Shown here: one piece after another, positions 14,549-22,340 of the stretch
Position numbering within the stretch: the first letter of the stretch is position 1
How the letters are laid out: every line of letters begins with the position of its first letter
Source of the DNA: Actinomycetes bacterium
Lineage (GTDB): Bacteria > Actinomycetota > Thermoleophilia > Solirubrobacterales > 70-9
Direction: 5' to 3'
DNA: 23,833 bases
Assembly: GCA_023436605.1 (NCBI GenBank)
Contig: JAEZIQ010000086.1
Coordinates: 1 to 23,833, forward strand
Translations under genes and position numbers: made by a program
Notes under the pieces: model-generated
What the model saw: the letters and a program-made list of their open reading frames with translations, nothing else
Told to the model about the DNA's origin: nothing
Databases searched by the model: none

Positions 14549-16647
14549 ACCGGCAGGGACCGATCGGTCGACTCGGACGCTGGACCGGCGATCACTTCAA
14601 GACGGTCGCAATCGTCTGGGCGGTCATCGCGATCGGCCTCGGAATCTTTGCGCCCCGGGCGGAACATGCCCTCTCCGGTGCGGGCTGGGAAGCGACCGGG
14701 TCCGAGTCGCTGGAAGTCCGCGAACTGGTCGACGACCAGTTCGGAGGGATGTCCTCCTCGGCCCTCATGGTGGTCGTTCACAGCGAAGACTCCCGCTTCG
14801 GCAATCCGGAGTTCGACCGCACGCTCGACGACGCGGCGACCATCCTCAAGAATTCGGGCGACGTCGGCGGCGTCGTCATGCCCACCCAGCGAAGCTGGGT
14901 TTCGCCTGATGGTCACACCGCAGTGATCCAGGCCGGTGCCGCCGCCGATTCCAACCAGATGGTGCGCGCGGCCGATGACATAAAGGGGAAGCTGGCCGGG
15001 CTCGGGTCGGAGACCACCACGGTATCCCTGACCGGAGCCTCGGGCATGTGGTCGGACTTCAACCAGGCCAACAAGGAGGCGATGCTGAAGTCGGAGCTGA
15101 TCTCCTGGCCGGTCACCCTGCTGATCCTGGTGCTGGCCTTCGGCTCGCTGGTTGCGGCCGGTCTGCCGCTGATGCTCACCATCCTCGGCCTGGTCGCGGC
15201 GGCAGGTTCGCTCTACCTCGGGACGCAACTCTTCGACATCTCGATCTGGGCGATGAACTTCGCGATGATGTTCGCCCTGGCCCTGGGCATCGATTACGCC
15301 CTCTTCATCGTGTACAGGTTCCGCGGCGCCCTGACTTCCAACCGGAACCCGGGCGATGCGATCGCCGAAACGATGGACACGGCCGGAAAGGCGGTGCTCT
15401 TCTCGGGGGTGACCGTGCTGATCTCGCTTAGCGCCGTCCTGCTGGTGCCCAGTCCGGCATTCCGCTCGATGGCAATCGGGGTGATGCTGGCCGTCACCTT
15501 CGTTCTCGCTGCGTCGATGACCCTGCTACCGGCTGTACTCGCCAAGCTGGGGAACCGGGTGAACCGTCTCGGTCTCCCCTGGCTTCGGGCCGGCGAGCAT
15601 CGCTCACCGAGGTTCGCGGCCTGGGGCGAGCGGATCTGGAAGCGTCCCCTCGCCTACGGCGTGCCGGCGCTCCTGATCCTGCTGGCGCTCAGCGTGCCCG
15701 TTCTCTCGCTCGACACCGGCATGCCTTCGATCAAGGTGGTCCCGGACGCCGACTCATCCCGGGTCGGGTACGAGCAGGTCGCCGACTCATTCGGCCCGGG
15801 GGCGCCCGGCACGCTTCAGGTGGTGGCCCCGAATGACGAGGCCGACACGACGGTCCGCACTTTGGGTCGTGACGAAGGGATCGCCGGCGTGGTCGTTGCT
15901 GGACAGAGCCCGAGCGGCAACACGCTGATCGCAGCAACACCCACGGTCGACCCGTCCGATCCGGCCCTGGGCGCTACCGTCGAGCGGCTGCGTGAGGAAC
16001 TTCCGGCCGGGACCAAGGTCGGTGGCGCCGCGACAGAAAACCACGATCTCGAACGGGCGCTCGGTGACACCACCGCTCCGGCAATCGCGATCGTGATGGC
16101 GTTCGGCTTCCTGCTGCTCCTGGTCGCGTTGCGTGCCCCGATCCTCGCCGCGATCGCGGTCCTCACCAATCTGCTGGCCGTCGGCGCCGCGTTCGGCGTC
16201 GCCCAGCTGATCTTCCAGAAGGGATACCTGACCGGACTGTTCGGATTCGAGTCCCAGGGCTTCCTCGACGCCTGGGCCCCGGTCTTCTTCTTCGCCATGG
16301 TCTTCGCGATCTCGATGGACTACTCGGTGTTCCTGCTGAGCTCGGCCCGGGAACACTGGGAGAAGTCAGGCGACCCCAAAGAGGCCTTGGTCGGTGGGCT
16401 GGCCCATTCCGGACGAGTGGTATTCGCCGCCGCCGGCGTGATGGTGGCGGTCTTCTTCACCTTCGCCCTCTCCGGTCCCCTCCCGCCCCGCGAGATGGGG
16501 ATCATCCTGGGCGTCGCCGTGCTCCTCGACGCGGCCCTCGTCCGACTCCTGTTGCTGCCCGTGCTGATGCGTCTGGCCGGAGCCAGGTTGTGGTGGATTC
16601 CTTCGTGGATCGACCGCCGGCTGCCCAAGGTCAGCTTCGGGCATTAG
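14545..16647 (+). CDS. MMPL/RND-family transporter
   Basis: This 700-residue transporter of the MMPL type has two repeated halves, each with a membrane helix, an extracellular loop domain and a bundle of five helices. The proton-relay signatures are present: GIDYALFIVYRFR (Asp250, Tyr251) in the first half and SMDYSVFLLSSAREHW (Asp592) in the second. Soluble loops lie about 40-185 and 380-520. The length fits the shorter actinobacterial MmpL-like proteins. These pumps export lipids or drugs; the substrate is unknown. It is coupled to DUF2892 by ATGA overlap and probably controlled by the upstream ArsR. A strong hairpin follows. Confidence 0.93.
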   Translation: MNRQGPIGRLGRWTGDHFKTVAIVWAVIAIGLGIFAPRAEHALSGAGWEATGSESLEVRELVDDQFGGMSSSALMVVVHSEDSRFGNPEFDRTLDDAATILKNSGDVGGVVMPTQRSWVSPDGHTAVIQAGAAADSNQMVRAADDIKGKLAGLGSETTTVSLTGASGMWSDFNQANKEAMLKSELISWPVTLLILVLAFGSLVAAGLPLMLTILGLVAAAGSLYLGTQLFDISIWAMNFAMMFALALGIDYALFIVYRFRGALTSNRNPGDAIAETMDTAGKAVLFSGVTVLISLSAVLLVPSPAFRSMAIGVMLAVTFVLAASMTLLPAVLAKLGNRVNRLGLPWLRAGEHRSPRFAAWGERIWKRPLAYGVPALLILLALSVPVLSLDTGMPSIKVVPDADSSRVGYEQVADSFGPGAPGTLQVVAPNDEADTTVRTLGRDEGIAGVVVAGQSPSGNTLIAATPTVDPSDPALGATVERLREELPAGTKVGGAATENHDLERALGDTTAPAIAIVMAFGFLLLLVALRAPILAAIAVLTNLLAVGAAFGVAQLIFQKGYLTGLFGFESQGFLDAWAPVFFFAMVFAISMDYSVFLLSSAREHWEKSGDPKEALVGGLAHSGRVVFAAAGVMVAVFFTFALSGPLPPREMGIILGVAVLLDAALVRLLLLPVLMRLAGARLWWIPSWIDRRLPKVSFGH

Positions 16648-16653
16648 CGCGCG

Positions 16654-16684
16654 GACGGCGGGTTCCTGACCGCAACCCGCCGTC
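16654..16684. terminator. Bidirectional hairpin between MMPL and budA
   Basis: GACGGCGGGTT (16654-16664) pairs perfectly with AACCCGCCGTC (16674-16684) over nine bases, between the stops of convergent genes. It has no T tract. Confidence 0.75.
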
Positions 16685-16701
16685 GCCTGCCAGAGCAACC
16701 G

Positions 16702-17481
16702 TCAGCCGCCGTGTTCCACCTTGCTGATCGCGTCATGCGTCGCTGCGGCGAGGTCGGGCGAGGACAGTTCGAGGCCGGCCGGGAGCTCGACGTGGAGGTC
16801 GTCGGCATGCTGAACCTGGACCGCTCCCGATTCGACCTGGAGGCCAAGCACGTGACCCCCGCGGGTCAGTTCCCGGTCCACAAAATGAAAATGGTAGCCA
16901 CCAATCTCGACCCCTTCGGCCCAGGCGGGAAAACGGAAACCGATCAGGCTCCCCTCGACCGGACCCAGTTCGAAGACGTTCTGATCAGCCACGACATCGG
17001 CCAGGTCACGGTAAGGCGGGCGCTGTTTCGGAACCGATCTCGCCTTGACCGAAGTGAAGAATCCGTCGATCCGGTAGACCGCGACCGGAGCTAGCGAGCG
17101 GTCCTCGTCCAGAAGTGACTGGAGTTCTTCGAGGTCGAGCGGGACCGGGACCGGGAACTCGAGTTCGGCCCGGAAGCGGCTCACCACGGCAAACGGAGTG
17201 CATTCGCCCGGATCGATCTCGTTCAGGTGTCCGTGCTCATTCGCCCGGTAGAAGCGCCCGTCGAGCGCGATCATTTCGCCGTCGAGGCCGTTCAGGGTTC
17301 CAATCCCGGTGTCGCCCTCCTCGGCCAGCTCGGCGAAGGTCAGATCGCCGTCATAGGCCCCGTCGAGCAGCGCCGAAACGGTTGAAGCCTGGAAGAGAGC
17401 GTGATCGTCATGGCCGGCATGAAGGTCCTCGTGGCGCATCGCCTCCACATGAAGCGATCGGATCGTCGTCTCCTCGATCAC
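16702..17481 (-). CDS. budA: Alpha-acetolactate decarboxylase
   Basis: This 259-residue enzyme would convert (S)-2-acetolactate to acetoin, the entry to 2,3-butanediol. Family features are clear: LFQASTVSALLDGAYDGDLTFAELAEEGDTGIGTLNGLDGEM at residues 29-70, TPFAVVSRF at 95-103, and the zinc ligands His197 and His199 (GGYHFHF) plus His210 (RGGHVLGL). The start is the GTG at 17479-17481, which overlaps the phosphatase TGA as GTGA and has GGAGGTGA just upstream. A frame extension to 17511 would lie inside the phosphatase gene and is not needed. No acetolactate synthase is nearby. Confidence 0.93.
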   Translation of the reverse strand: MIEETTIRSLHVEAMRHEDLHAGHDDHALFQASTVSALLDGAYDGDLTFAELAEEGDTGIGTLNGLDGEMIALDGRFYRANEHGHLNEIDPGECTPFAVVSRFRAELEFPVPVPLDLEELQSLLDEDRSLAPVAVYRIDGFFTSVKARSVPKQRPPYRDLADVVADQNVFELGPVEGSLIGFRFPAWAEGVEIGGYHFHFVDRELTRGGHVLGLQVESGAVQVQHADDLHVELPAGLELSSPDLAAATHDAISKVEHGG

Positions 17482-17927
17482 CGGTTCACCTCCTCGAGCA
17501 CGACGATGCATCCCCGTTCGAGAATGTCGAGCACCTCGCCGAAGCCGTCATCTCCCCCGTAGTAGGGGTCCGGAACGTCGAGCTCGCCCTCGCCGGCCAT
17601 CTCCCGGAAAAGCCTTACCTTCTCCGGATCGGCGCCCTCCATCGCCAGGAGGTCAGCGTGGTTCGAGCGGTCCATCGCCAGGATAAGGTCGAACTCCTCG
17701 AAGTCGGAAGGCCGGACCTGGCGAGCGCGGCCGCCGATCTCGACGCCCCGTCCGGTCGCGGCAGCGATCGCCCTCGGGTCGGCCGGATTGCCCACGTGCC
17801 AGTCGCCGGTACCGGCCGAATCGATCTCAAATCCCTCGAGACCTTCGCTCTCGACCAGCCCTCGCATCACTGCCTCGGCCGTGGGCGAGCGGCAGATGTT
17901 GCCGAGACAGACGAAGAGGATCTTCAA
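17478..17927 (-). CDS. Low-molecular-weight protein-tyrosine phosphatase
   Basis: This 149-residue phosphatase has the P-loop CLGNICRS (Cys7 nucleophile, Arg13) at its N-terminus and the general-acid motif VPDPYYGG (Asp120). Members dephosphorylate tyrosines on proteins or, in the ArsC-related branch, reduce arsenate; the DPY context and length fit the phosphatase branch. The start is a TTG, giving the canonical MKILFVCLGN opening, 11 bases after the upstream stop and without a Shine-Dalgarno sequence. The stop overlaps the budA start, so the two are translationally coupled. The link between them is not explained by known pathways. Confidence 0.93.
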   Translation of the reverse strand: MKILFVCLGNICRSPTAEAVMRGLVESEGLEGFEIDSAGTGDWHVGNPADPRAIAAATGRGVEIGGRARQVRPSDFEEFDLILAMDRSNHADLLAMEGADPEKVRLFREMAGEGELDVPDPYYGGDDGFGEVLDILERGCIVVLEEVNR

Positions 17928-17938
17928 AGCTAGAAGGA

Positions 17939-18436
17939 TCAGCCGCCGACCAGGCCGCGGAGGTTGGCGACCTGGCGCTGCAGCTTCTGGATCTGCTGGT
18001 TCTGGTTGTTGATGCGCTGATTCAGCTGGTTGTAGTCCTGCTGCTGGTCATTCTCGACCTGGGTGATCTCGTTGGCCAGGGCGACATCGCGGCTCTTCAG
18101 CGAATTGACCTGGTTACGCAGGTTCCGGGTGCGGCGCTTCAGCTTCCTGATCTGGTTGTGGTTGCCGTTGATCTTCTGGAGCAGGTTCTTCTCGCCCCTG
18201 GTCAGCTGGTCGACGAACTTCTCGGCATCCGATTTCTGGCTGGCTTCGATCTGGTCCTGGCGGGCCTGGGCCTCCTGGAACTTCTGTTCGACCAGCGTCT
18301 GGACTTCCGCGGTCCGGCTGCCGTCCGAGTCGACGGCATCCTTCGCGTTGTACGCCGTGACCGTGCCGAGCACCCCGAGCAGGATCCCGACCACGCCGAA
18401 AATGATGGCCAGAGTCGCTTTCGTATTGCCGCTCAT
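17939..18436 (-). CDS. Single-pass membrane protein with coiled coil, unknown function (copy B)
   Basis: This 165-residue protein has one membrane helix at about residues 8-29 (ATLAIIFGVVGILLGVLGTVTAY), then NAKDAVDSD and a Gln/Asn-rich heptad region to the end (QVENDQQQDYNQLNQRINNQNQQIQKLQRQV). It ends in LRGLVGG. The layout and the AKDA motif after the helix match the protein at 11085-11522, though the coiled-coil sequences differ. It may form a periplasmic rod or scaffold. Promoter TAGTCT lies seven bases before the ATG. The phosphatase and budA follow directly. Confidence 0.7.
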   Translation of the reverse strand: MSGNTKATLAIIFGVVGILLGVLGTVTAYNAKDAVDSDGSRTAEVQTLVEQKFQEAQARQDQIEASQKSDAEKFVDQLTRGEKNLLQKINGNHNQIRKLKRRTRNLRNQVNSLKSRDVALANEITQVENDQQQDYNQLNQRINNQNQQIQKLQRQVANLRGLVGG

Positions 18437-18443
18437 GCGGCGC

Positions 18444-18449
18444 AGACTA
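18444..18449 (-). promoter_or_regulatory. Leaderless -10 element of coiled-coil gene copy B
   Basis: On the minus strand TAGTCT precedes the ATG at 18436 by seven bases, so transcription would start at or next to the start codon. Confidence 0.45.
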
Positions 18450-18475
18450 CCGGCGAGCCCCTGAAGGGAGTCGGA

Positions 18476-18700
18476 TCAGAGCTTGATCAGCAGGATCGTG
18501 TTCAGGGCGAACAGGACCGCTGTTACGACCGTGGCGCGGTCGAGGTTCTGCTCGACCATCGAGCCGCCACCGACCGAGCTGCCGCCACCACCGATGCCGA
18601 AAGCACCGGAAAGGCCCGCATCCTTGCCCGAGTGCAGAAGCACCAGGAAGATCAGGAGCACGGAAAGGAAAACCTGTATGACGGCCATGATCGTGTACAT
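18476..18700 (-). CDS. secG: SecG, preprotein translocase subunit
   Basis: This 74-residue protein fits SecG: two membrane helices (IMAVIQVFLSVLLIFLVLL and VVTAVLFALNTILLI) separated by a Gly/Ser-rich cytosolic loop, with the family sequence LLHSGKDAGLSGAFGIGGG. It assists the SecYE channel in the inner membrane. TAGAAT (18710-18715) on the minus strand, nine bases from the ATG and overlapping the ccmI stop, could give it its own promoter. It lies directly after the cytochrome c maturation genes. Confidence 0.9.
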   Translation of the reverse strand: MYTIMAVIQVFLSVLLIFLVLLHSGKDAGLSGAFGIGGGGSSVGGGSMVEQNLDRATVVTAVLFALNTILLIKL

Positions 18701-18712
18701 CGGCCCGCGATT

Positions 18713-18991
18713 CTAGCTTTCTTTGTCCTTGAGCGCCTCGAGCCGGTCCAGAATGGCGACCGCCTCCCCCCTGAGTTCGGCGTCAAGTTCGCTGAAATCC
18801 TCTTCCGAAAGCTTGCCCGACTCGAGGTCCATCTCGGCGTCCCGGATCTCCCGGTACTTGGCTTCGCGGGCGGCCTCAAGCGCGGCAATCTCGGGGTCCT
18901 CCGTGTCGGAAGCTGCCTGGTTTCGCCAGAACGGCATCGTCACGAAAACCCCCACGAGGATGAGCAGGATCAGGAACCAGACGATCGTCAT
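18713..18991 (-). CDS. ccmI: CcmI N-terminal-like cytochrome c biogenesis protein
   Basis: This 92-residue protein has one N-terminal membrane helix (TIVWFLILLILVGVFVTMPFW) and a helical cytosolic segment, ALEAAREAKYREIRDAEMDLESGKLSEEDFSELDAEL, which is the hallmark of the short CcmI/CycH N-terminal region. The TPR domain of full-length CcmI is absent. It probably helps CcmF or apocytochrome handling at the membrane. The ATG overlaps the ccmF TGA as ATGA, so the two are translationally coupled. Naming relies on the conserved acidic helix and on neighbours. Confidence 0.75.
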   Translation of the reverse strand: MTIVWFLILLILVGVFVTMPFWRNQAASDTEDPEIAALEAAREAKYREIRDAEMDLESGKLSEEDFSELDAELRGEAVAILDRLEALKDKES

Positions 18992-21162
18992 GAGCGCTTC
19001 CTTCGCTTGAAGAGGCCGCTCGGCCAGGCGGCGAACAGGGCGCCAACTATCGCGATGATCGCCCCGATCCAGATCCAGGTGACCAGCGGTGAGACGATCA
19101 CCCGGAGTGTGACCGGTGCGGCCGTGTCATCGGCCACGTAACGGTCGATCAGCTTGTCGGTGGTGCGGTCCATCAGGTCGAGGGCGGCGACGCTGATCTC
19201 CTCGGCCTTCGATGGATCCTTTGCCACGACCGGCAGGACCTTTTCCCTCATGTAGGCGGCAAAGAGCGAGTCGGCGAGCTTGGCCCGGCGCTCGAACTCG
19301 GTCGTGTCCGGTTCGACGGCGACCCAGAAGTCGGTTCGCATCCCGGCCCGGAGACCGACCTCGCTGGTCGCCTCGCCATCGAAGTGCGAGGCGATGCTGC
19401 GGGTTCCCTGGGTCACCTGGTGGTACTGGCGGGTCGGATGAAGGCTCGCGAACTTGTTGCCATCCCGGTCGACCTTCACGTCAACCCCGAAAATCAGGGC
19501 CTGGTCGTTGCGGGAAACGGTCGGGGCGACGTAGGTCACGGTGTAATCGTCGACCTTTGCCGACTGACCGGGCTCAAGCTTCACATCCTCCTTGGTCTCA
19601 AAGCTCGAGGAAGCCGCGATGCCGACCAGCAGCACGACCAGACCGAGATGGACTACGTAGCCGCCGTATCGCCGACGGTTGCGGACCGCGTTCGACCAGA
19701 TCGCGGCCGGCATCGAACCGCCGACACCGCGTTTGCGGGCAGCAGCCGCGCGCCAGGTTTCCTGGATCAGCGCCGACACGGTGAAGGCCGCCAGGGTGAA
19801 GGTGACCAGGGCCCAGATGCTTTGCCCGGCGTCCGTCACGAGGAGAAGGGCCACCAAGGTGATTGCAGCAACGATCAGGGGGATCGTGAAAACGCGTTTC
19901 GCTCCCTGCCACGAGATTCGCCGCCAGGACATCATCGGACCGATACCGGTGAAGAGGACGAGGATCACTGCGACCGGGGTTGTGTACCGGTCGAACCAGG
20001 GTGCGGCCAAAGTTGAACGGGTCCCGGTCAGGAACTCGGAGATCAGCGGGAAGAAAGTTCCCCAGAAGACGATCGCGCAGAGGGCGATCAGAAGCAGGTT
20101 GTTGATCAGGAAGACCGCCTCGCGCGAAGCCAGCGAATCGATGCGCCGCTCCGAGCGGAGGATGTCCAGCCGGGAGATGATGAGCCAGGTCGAACCGATC
20201 ACGACCACCCCGATCAGGGCGAGGAAGTAGGGCCCGACGGTGCTGTCACCGAAGGCGTGGATCGACTCGAGGACGCCGGAGCGGACCAGGAAGGTGCCGA
20301 GCAGGGCGAGGCTGAAGCTGGCCACGATCAGGCTCACGTTCCAGACCTTGAGCATGCCCCGCTTCTCCTGGACCATGATCGAGTGGATGTAGGCGGTGGT
20401 GATCAGCCACGGCATCATCGAAGCGTTCTCGACCGGATCCCAGGCCCAGTAGCCACCCCAGCCAAGCTCGGTGTAGGACCAGCGGGCGCCGAGGATGATC
20501 CCGATCGAAAGGAAGGTCCAGGCGATCAGGGCAAAGCCACGGGTCGACTTGACCCAGGCGGCGTCGACCCGGCGGCTGATCAGAGCGCCGATCGCAAAGG
20601 CGAAAGGCACGGTCAGCGAGACGTAGCCCGTGTAGAGCATTGGCGGATGGATGATCATCGAGGGATGCTGGAGCAGCGGATTCAGTCCGCTGCCGTCGAC
20701 CGGAACCGGATCGAGAGTGTCGAACGGGTTGACGCCCCCACCGAACAGCATCAGGCCGGTGAAGAAGATCCCCACCCCCATCATCACCGCGGTTGCCCAG
20801 GGTACGAGGTCGCGTAACTTGTGTCTGGTCGCAGCCAGGGCGACGGTGGAGACGATCGAGAGGATGAAGGCCCAGAGCAGGAGCGAACCCTGCTGACTCG
20901 ACCACATCGCCGTGAACTTGTAGAAGTTCGGCGTGTCGATCGAGGAGTGTGAGGCGACGACCGCGATGCTGAAGTCGTCGGTCAGGAACGCGTGCTCGAT
21001 GACGACCACGCAGATGATCATCAGGGCGCAGAACGCGTACACCGCGTACCGCGAAGAGTCGACCCAGCGGCGGTCGCCCCGGGTCCCGATCAGCGCGGCT
21101 ACACCCGCGAAGATCGAGGTCAGGAAAGCAAGCCAGAGAGCGGCGCTGCCGAGGCTACTGAT
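18988..21162 (-). CDS. ccmF: CcmF, cytochrome c heme lyase subunit, apparently starting at ATC
   Basis: This 724-residue polytopic protein joins heme to apocytochrome c. The WWD heme-handling motif WGGYWAWDPVEN is at residues 235-246, conserved His in LLQHPSMIIHPPMLYTGY is at 166 and 172, and the C-terminal soluble insert before the last helix is present. The first in-frame ATG/GTG/TTG is the GTG at 21042, but the codons upstream encode LGSAALWLAFLTSIFAGV and continue to RRWVDSSRYA, matching the conserved first helix of CcmF. The frame stays open back to a TGA at 21199-21201 with no usual start codon. ATC at 21160-21162 lies seven bases after GGAG and overlaps the ccmE stop, so it is the most likely start. 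A sequencing error at this base or a frameshift fusion with ccmE are alternatives. Confidence 0.85.
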   Translation of the reverse strand: MSSLGSAALWLAFLTSIFAGVAALIGTRGDRRWVDSSRYAVYAFCALMIICVVVIEHAFLTDDFSIAVVASHSSIDTPNFYKFTAMWSSQQGSLLLWAFILSIVSTVALAATRHKLRDLVPWATAVMMGVGIFFTGLMLFGGGVNPFDTLDPVPVDGSGLNPLLQHPSMIIHPPMLYTGYVSLTVPFAFAIGALISRRVDAAWVKSTRGFALIAWTFLSIGIILGARWSYTELGWGGYWAWDPVENASMMPWLITTAYIHSIMVQEKRGMLKVWNVSLIVASFSLALLGTFLVRSGVLESIHAFGDSTVGPYFLALIGVVVIGSTWLIISRLDILRSERRIDSLASREAVFLINNLLLIALCAIVFWGTFFPLISEFLTGTRSTLAAPWFDRYTTPVAVILVLFTGIGPMMSWRRISWQGAKRVFTIPLIVAAITLVALLLVTDAGQSIWALVTFTLAAFTVSALIQETWRAAAARKRGVGGSMPAAIWSNAVRNRRRYGGYVVHLGLVVLLVGIAASSSFETKEDVKLEPGQSAKVDDYTVTYVAPTVSRNDQALIFGVDVKVDRDGNKFASLHPTRQYHQVTQGTRSIASHFDGEATSEVGLRAGMRTDFWVAVEPDTTEFERRAKLADSLFAAYMREKVLPVVAKDPSKAEEISVAALDLMDRTTDKLIDRYVADDTAAPVTLRVIVSPLVTWIWIGAIIAIVGALFAAWPSGLFKRRKRS

Positions 21163-21556
21163 CCCGCTTCTCCGAGAACTTCGAGGGGCACTTGGTCGTC
21201 AGCGTGTCCTCGTCCCCCACAAAGATCCCGTTTTTCACTTCACCGTTGAGCATGGCGTCACGCCCTTCCCGGAAAGGATCGGGAACGGAACCCGAGTAAA
21301 CGACGGGCATCGGCTTGCCGCTGCCATCCGGGTCGCGCATCGTGAACTTGATGCCGCTCTCGGTCTCCTTCAGGGTGCCGGGCACCACGCGGCCAACCAT
21401 CTGGTAGCTCTTCCCCGGAACGGGATCAGAGAGTTCGCTCGGGAGCCGGGCTTCCGATGAGGCGTTGAATGAGGTGTAAATCAGTCCGGTGGCCAGTAGG
21501 AGGGCGGCGCCCAAGGCCACGAACAGGCGCACCTGCCGCTTGCGCTGTACGTCCAT
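21155..21556 (-). CDS. ccmE: CcmE, heme chaperone, Cys-type
   Basis: This 133-residue protein has one N-terminal membrane helix (LFVALGAALLLATGLIYTSF, residues 11-30) and an OB-fold domain with YQMVGRVVPGTL, GIKFTMRD and VYSGSVPDPFREGRDAMLNGEVKNGIFVG. In proteobacteria the heme is held by His in HDEXY; here that site reads TTKCPSKF, with Cys123 in place of His and Phe127 where Cys-type proteins usually have Tyr. It would receive heme and pass it to CcmF. The start at 21556 is chosen because GATAAT (21567-21572) lies ten bases upstream; an ATG at 21568 adds four residues. The stop overlaps the ccmF start region. Confidence 0.9.
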   Translation of the reverse strand: MDVQRKRQVRLFVALGAALLLATGLIYTSFNASSEARLPSELSDPVPGKSYQMVGRVVPGTLKETESGIKFTMRDPDGSGKPMPVVYSGSVPDPFREGRDAMLNGEVKNGIFVGDEDTLTTKCPSKFSEKRDQ

Positions 21557-21566
21557 AACGGGAGGC

Positions 21567-21572
21567 ATTATC
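21567..21572 (-). promoter_or_regulatory. -10 element of the ccmE-ccmF-ccmI operon
   Basis: On the minus strand GATAAT (5 of 6) lies ten bases before the ccmE ATG at 21556, giving a leader of at most a few bases. It is divergent from the SDR promoter about 33 bases away. Confidence 0.5.
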
Positions 21573-21604
21573 GCAAGCCTTGGCCGCCGATGGCTTCCCC
21601 CTGC

Positions 21605-21610
21605 CAAAAT
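21605..21610 (+). promoter_or_regulatory. Leaderless -10 element of the SDR gene
   Basis: CAAAAT (4 of 6) lies six bases before the ATG at 21617. No Shine-Dalgarno sequence is present. Confidence 0.4.
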
Positions 21611-21616
21611 CGCTGC

Positions 21617-22321
21617 ATGAGCGACGAAAAGGTTCTTCTCATCACGGGGGCGAGCAGCGGCATCGGCAAGGCCACCGCCCGTCGGGTTGCAGGGAAAAGA
21701 AAGCTGGTTCTGGCGGGCCGCAGGGTCGAACCGCTGGAAGAACTTTCAGCCGAGCTGGGAGGCCCGGAACGGGCTCTGGTGGTCGGTTGCGACGTCGGCG
21801 AGTGGGATCAGGTCGAGGCCATGACCGCCGCCGCAATCGAGGCCTTCGGCCAGATCGACGAGGTCTTTGCCAACGCCGGCTTCGGTGCCACCAGGGGCTT
21901 CCTCGAGGAATCGCCGGAACACTGGAAGTCGATGGTGCTGACCAACGTGCTCGGCACGGCGCTGACGATCCGTTCGACCCTCCCCCATCTGCTCGAACGC
22001 GGCCAGGGCCACTATCTGGTGACCAGCTCGATCGCCGGCCGCCGCGTGCTGCCCGGCTCGCTTTACTCGGCGACCAAGTTCGCCACCACCGCGATCGGTG
22101 AGGCGCTCAGGCAGGAACTCCGCGGCCGCGAGGACGGCAGCAACATCAAGGTCACCCTGATCGAACCCGGAATGGTTGACACCGATTTCTTCGAAAACCG
22201 CCCCGGCGACTCCGCTCTCGCCGACGACGACATCGCCCGCACGGTCGAGTTCGCCCTCGAGCAGCCACCCGGCGTAGACATCAACGAGATCCTGGTCCGC
22301 CCGATCAGCCAGGCCACCTAG
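21617..22321 (+). CDS. Short-chain dehydrogenase/reductase
   Basis: This 234-residue classical SDR oxidoreductase has the nucleotide-binding TGASSGIG (residues 10-17), NAG (86-88), structural Asn110, catalytic Ser137/138, Tyr150 and Lys154 (YSATK), and the PG motif in IEPGMVDTDFF. AGRR at the end of the second beta strand suggests NADP(H) as cofactor. The substrate is unknown. The start at 21617 gives the standard N-terminus; nine extra upstream codons are possible but lie over the -10 element. The gene is divergent from ccmE and not in an operon. Confidence 0.93.
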   Translation: MSDEKVLLITGASSGIGKATARRVAGKRKLVLAGRRVEPLEELSAELGGPERALVVGCDVGEWDQVEAMTAAAIEAFGQIDEVFANAGFGATRGFLEESPEHWKSMVLTNVLGTALTIRSTLPHLLERGQGHYLVTSSIAGRRVLPGSLYSATKFATTAIGEALRQELRGREDGSNIKVTLIEPGMVDTDFFENRPGDSALADDDIARTVEFALEQPPGVDINEILVRPISQAT

Positions 22322-22340
22322 ATTCCCCTTCCACACCACT

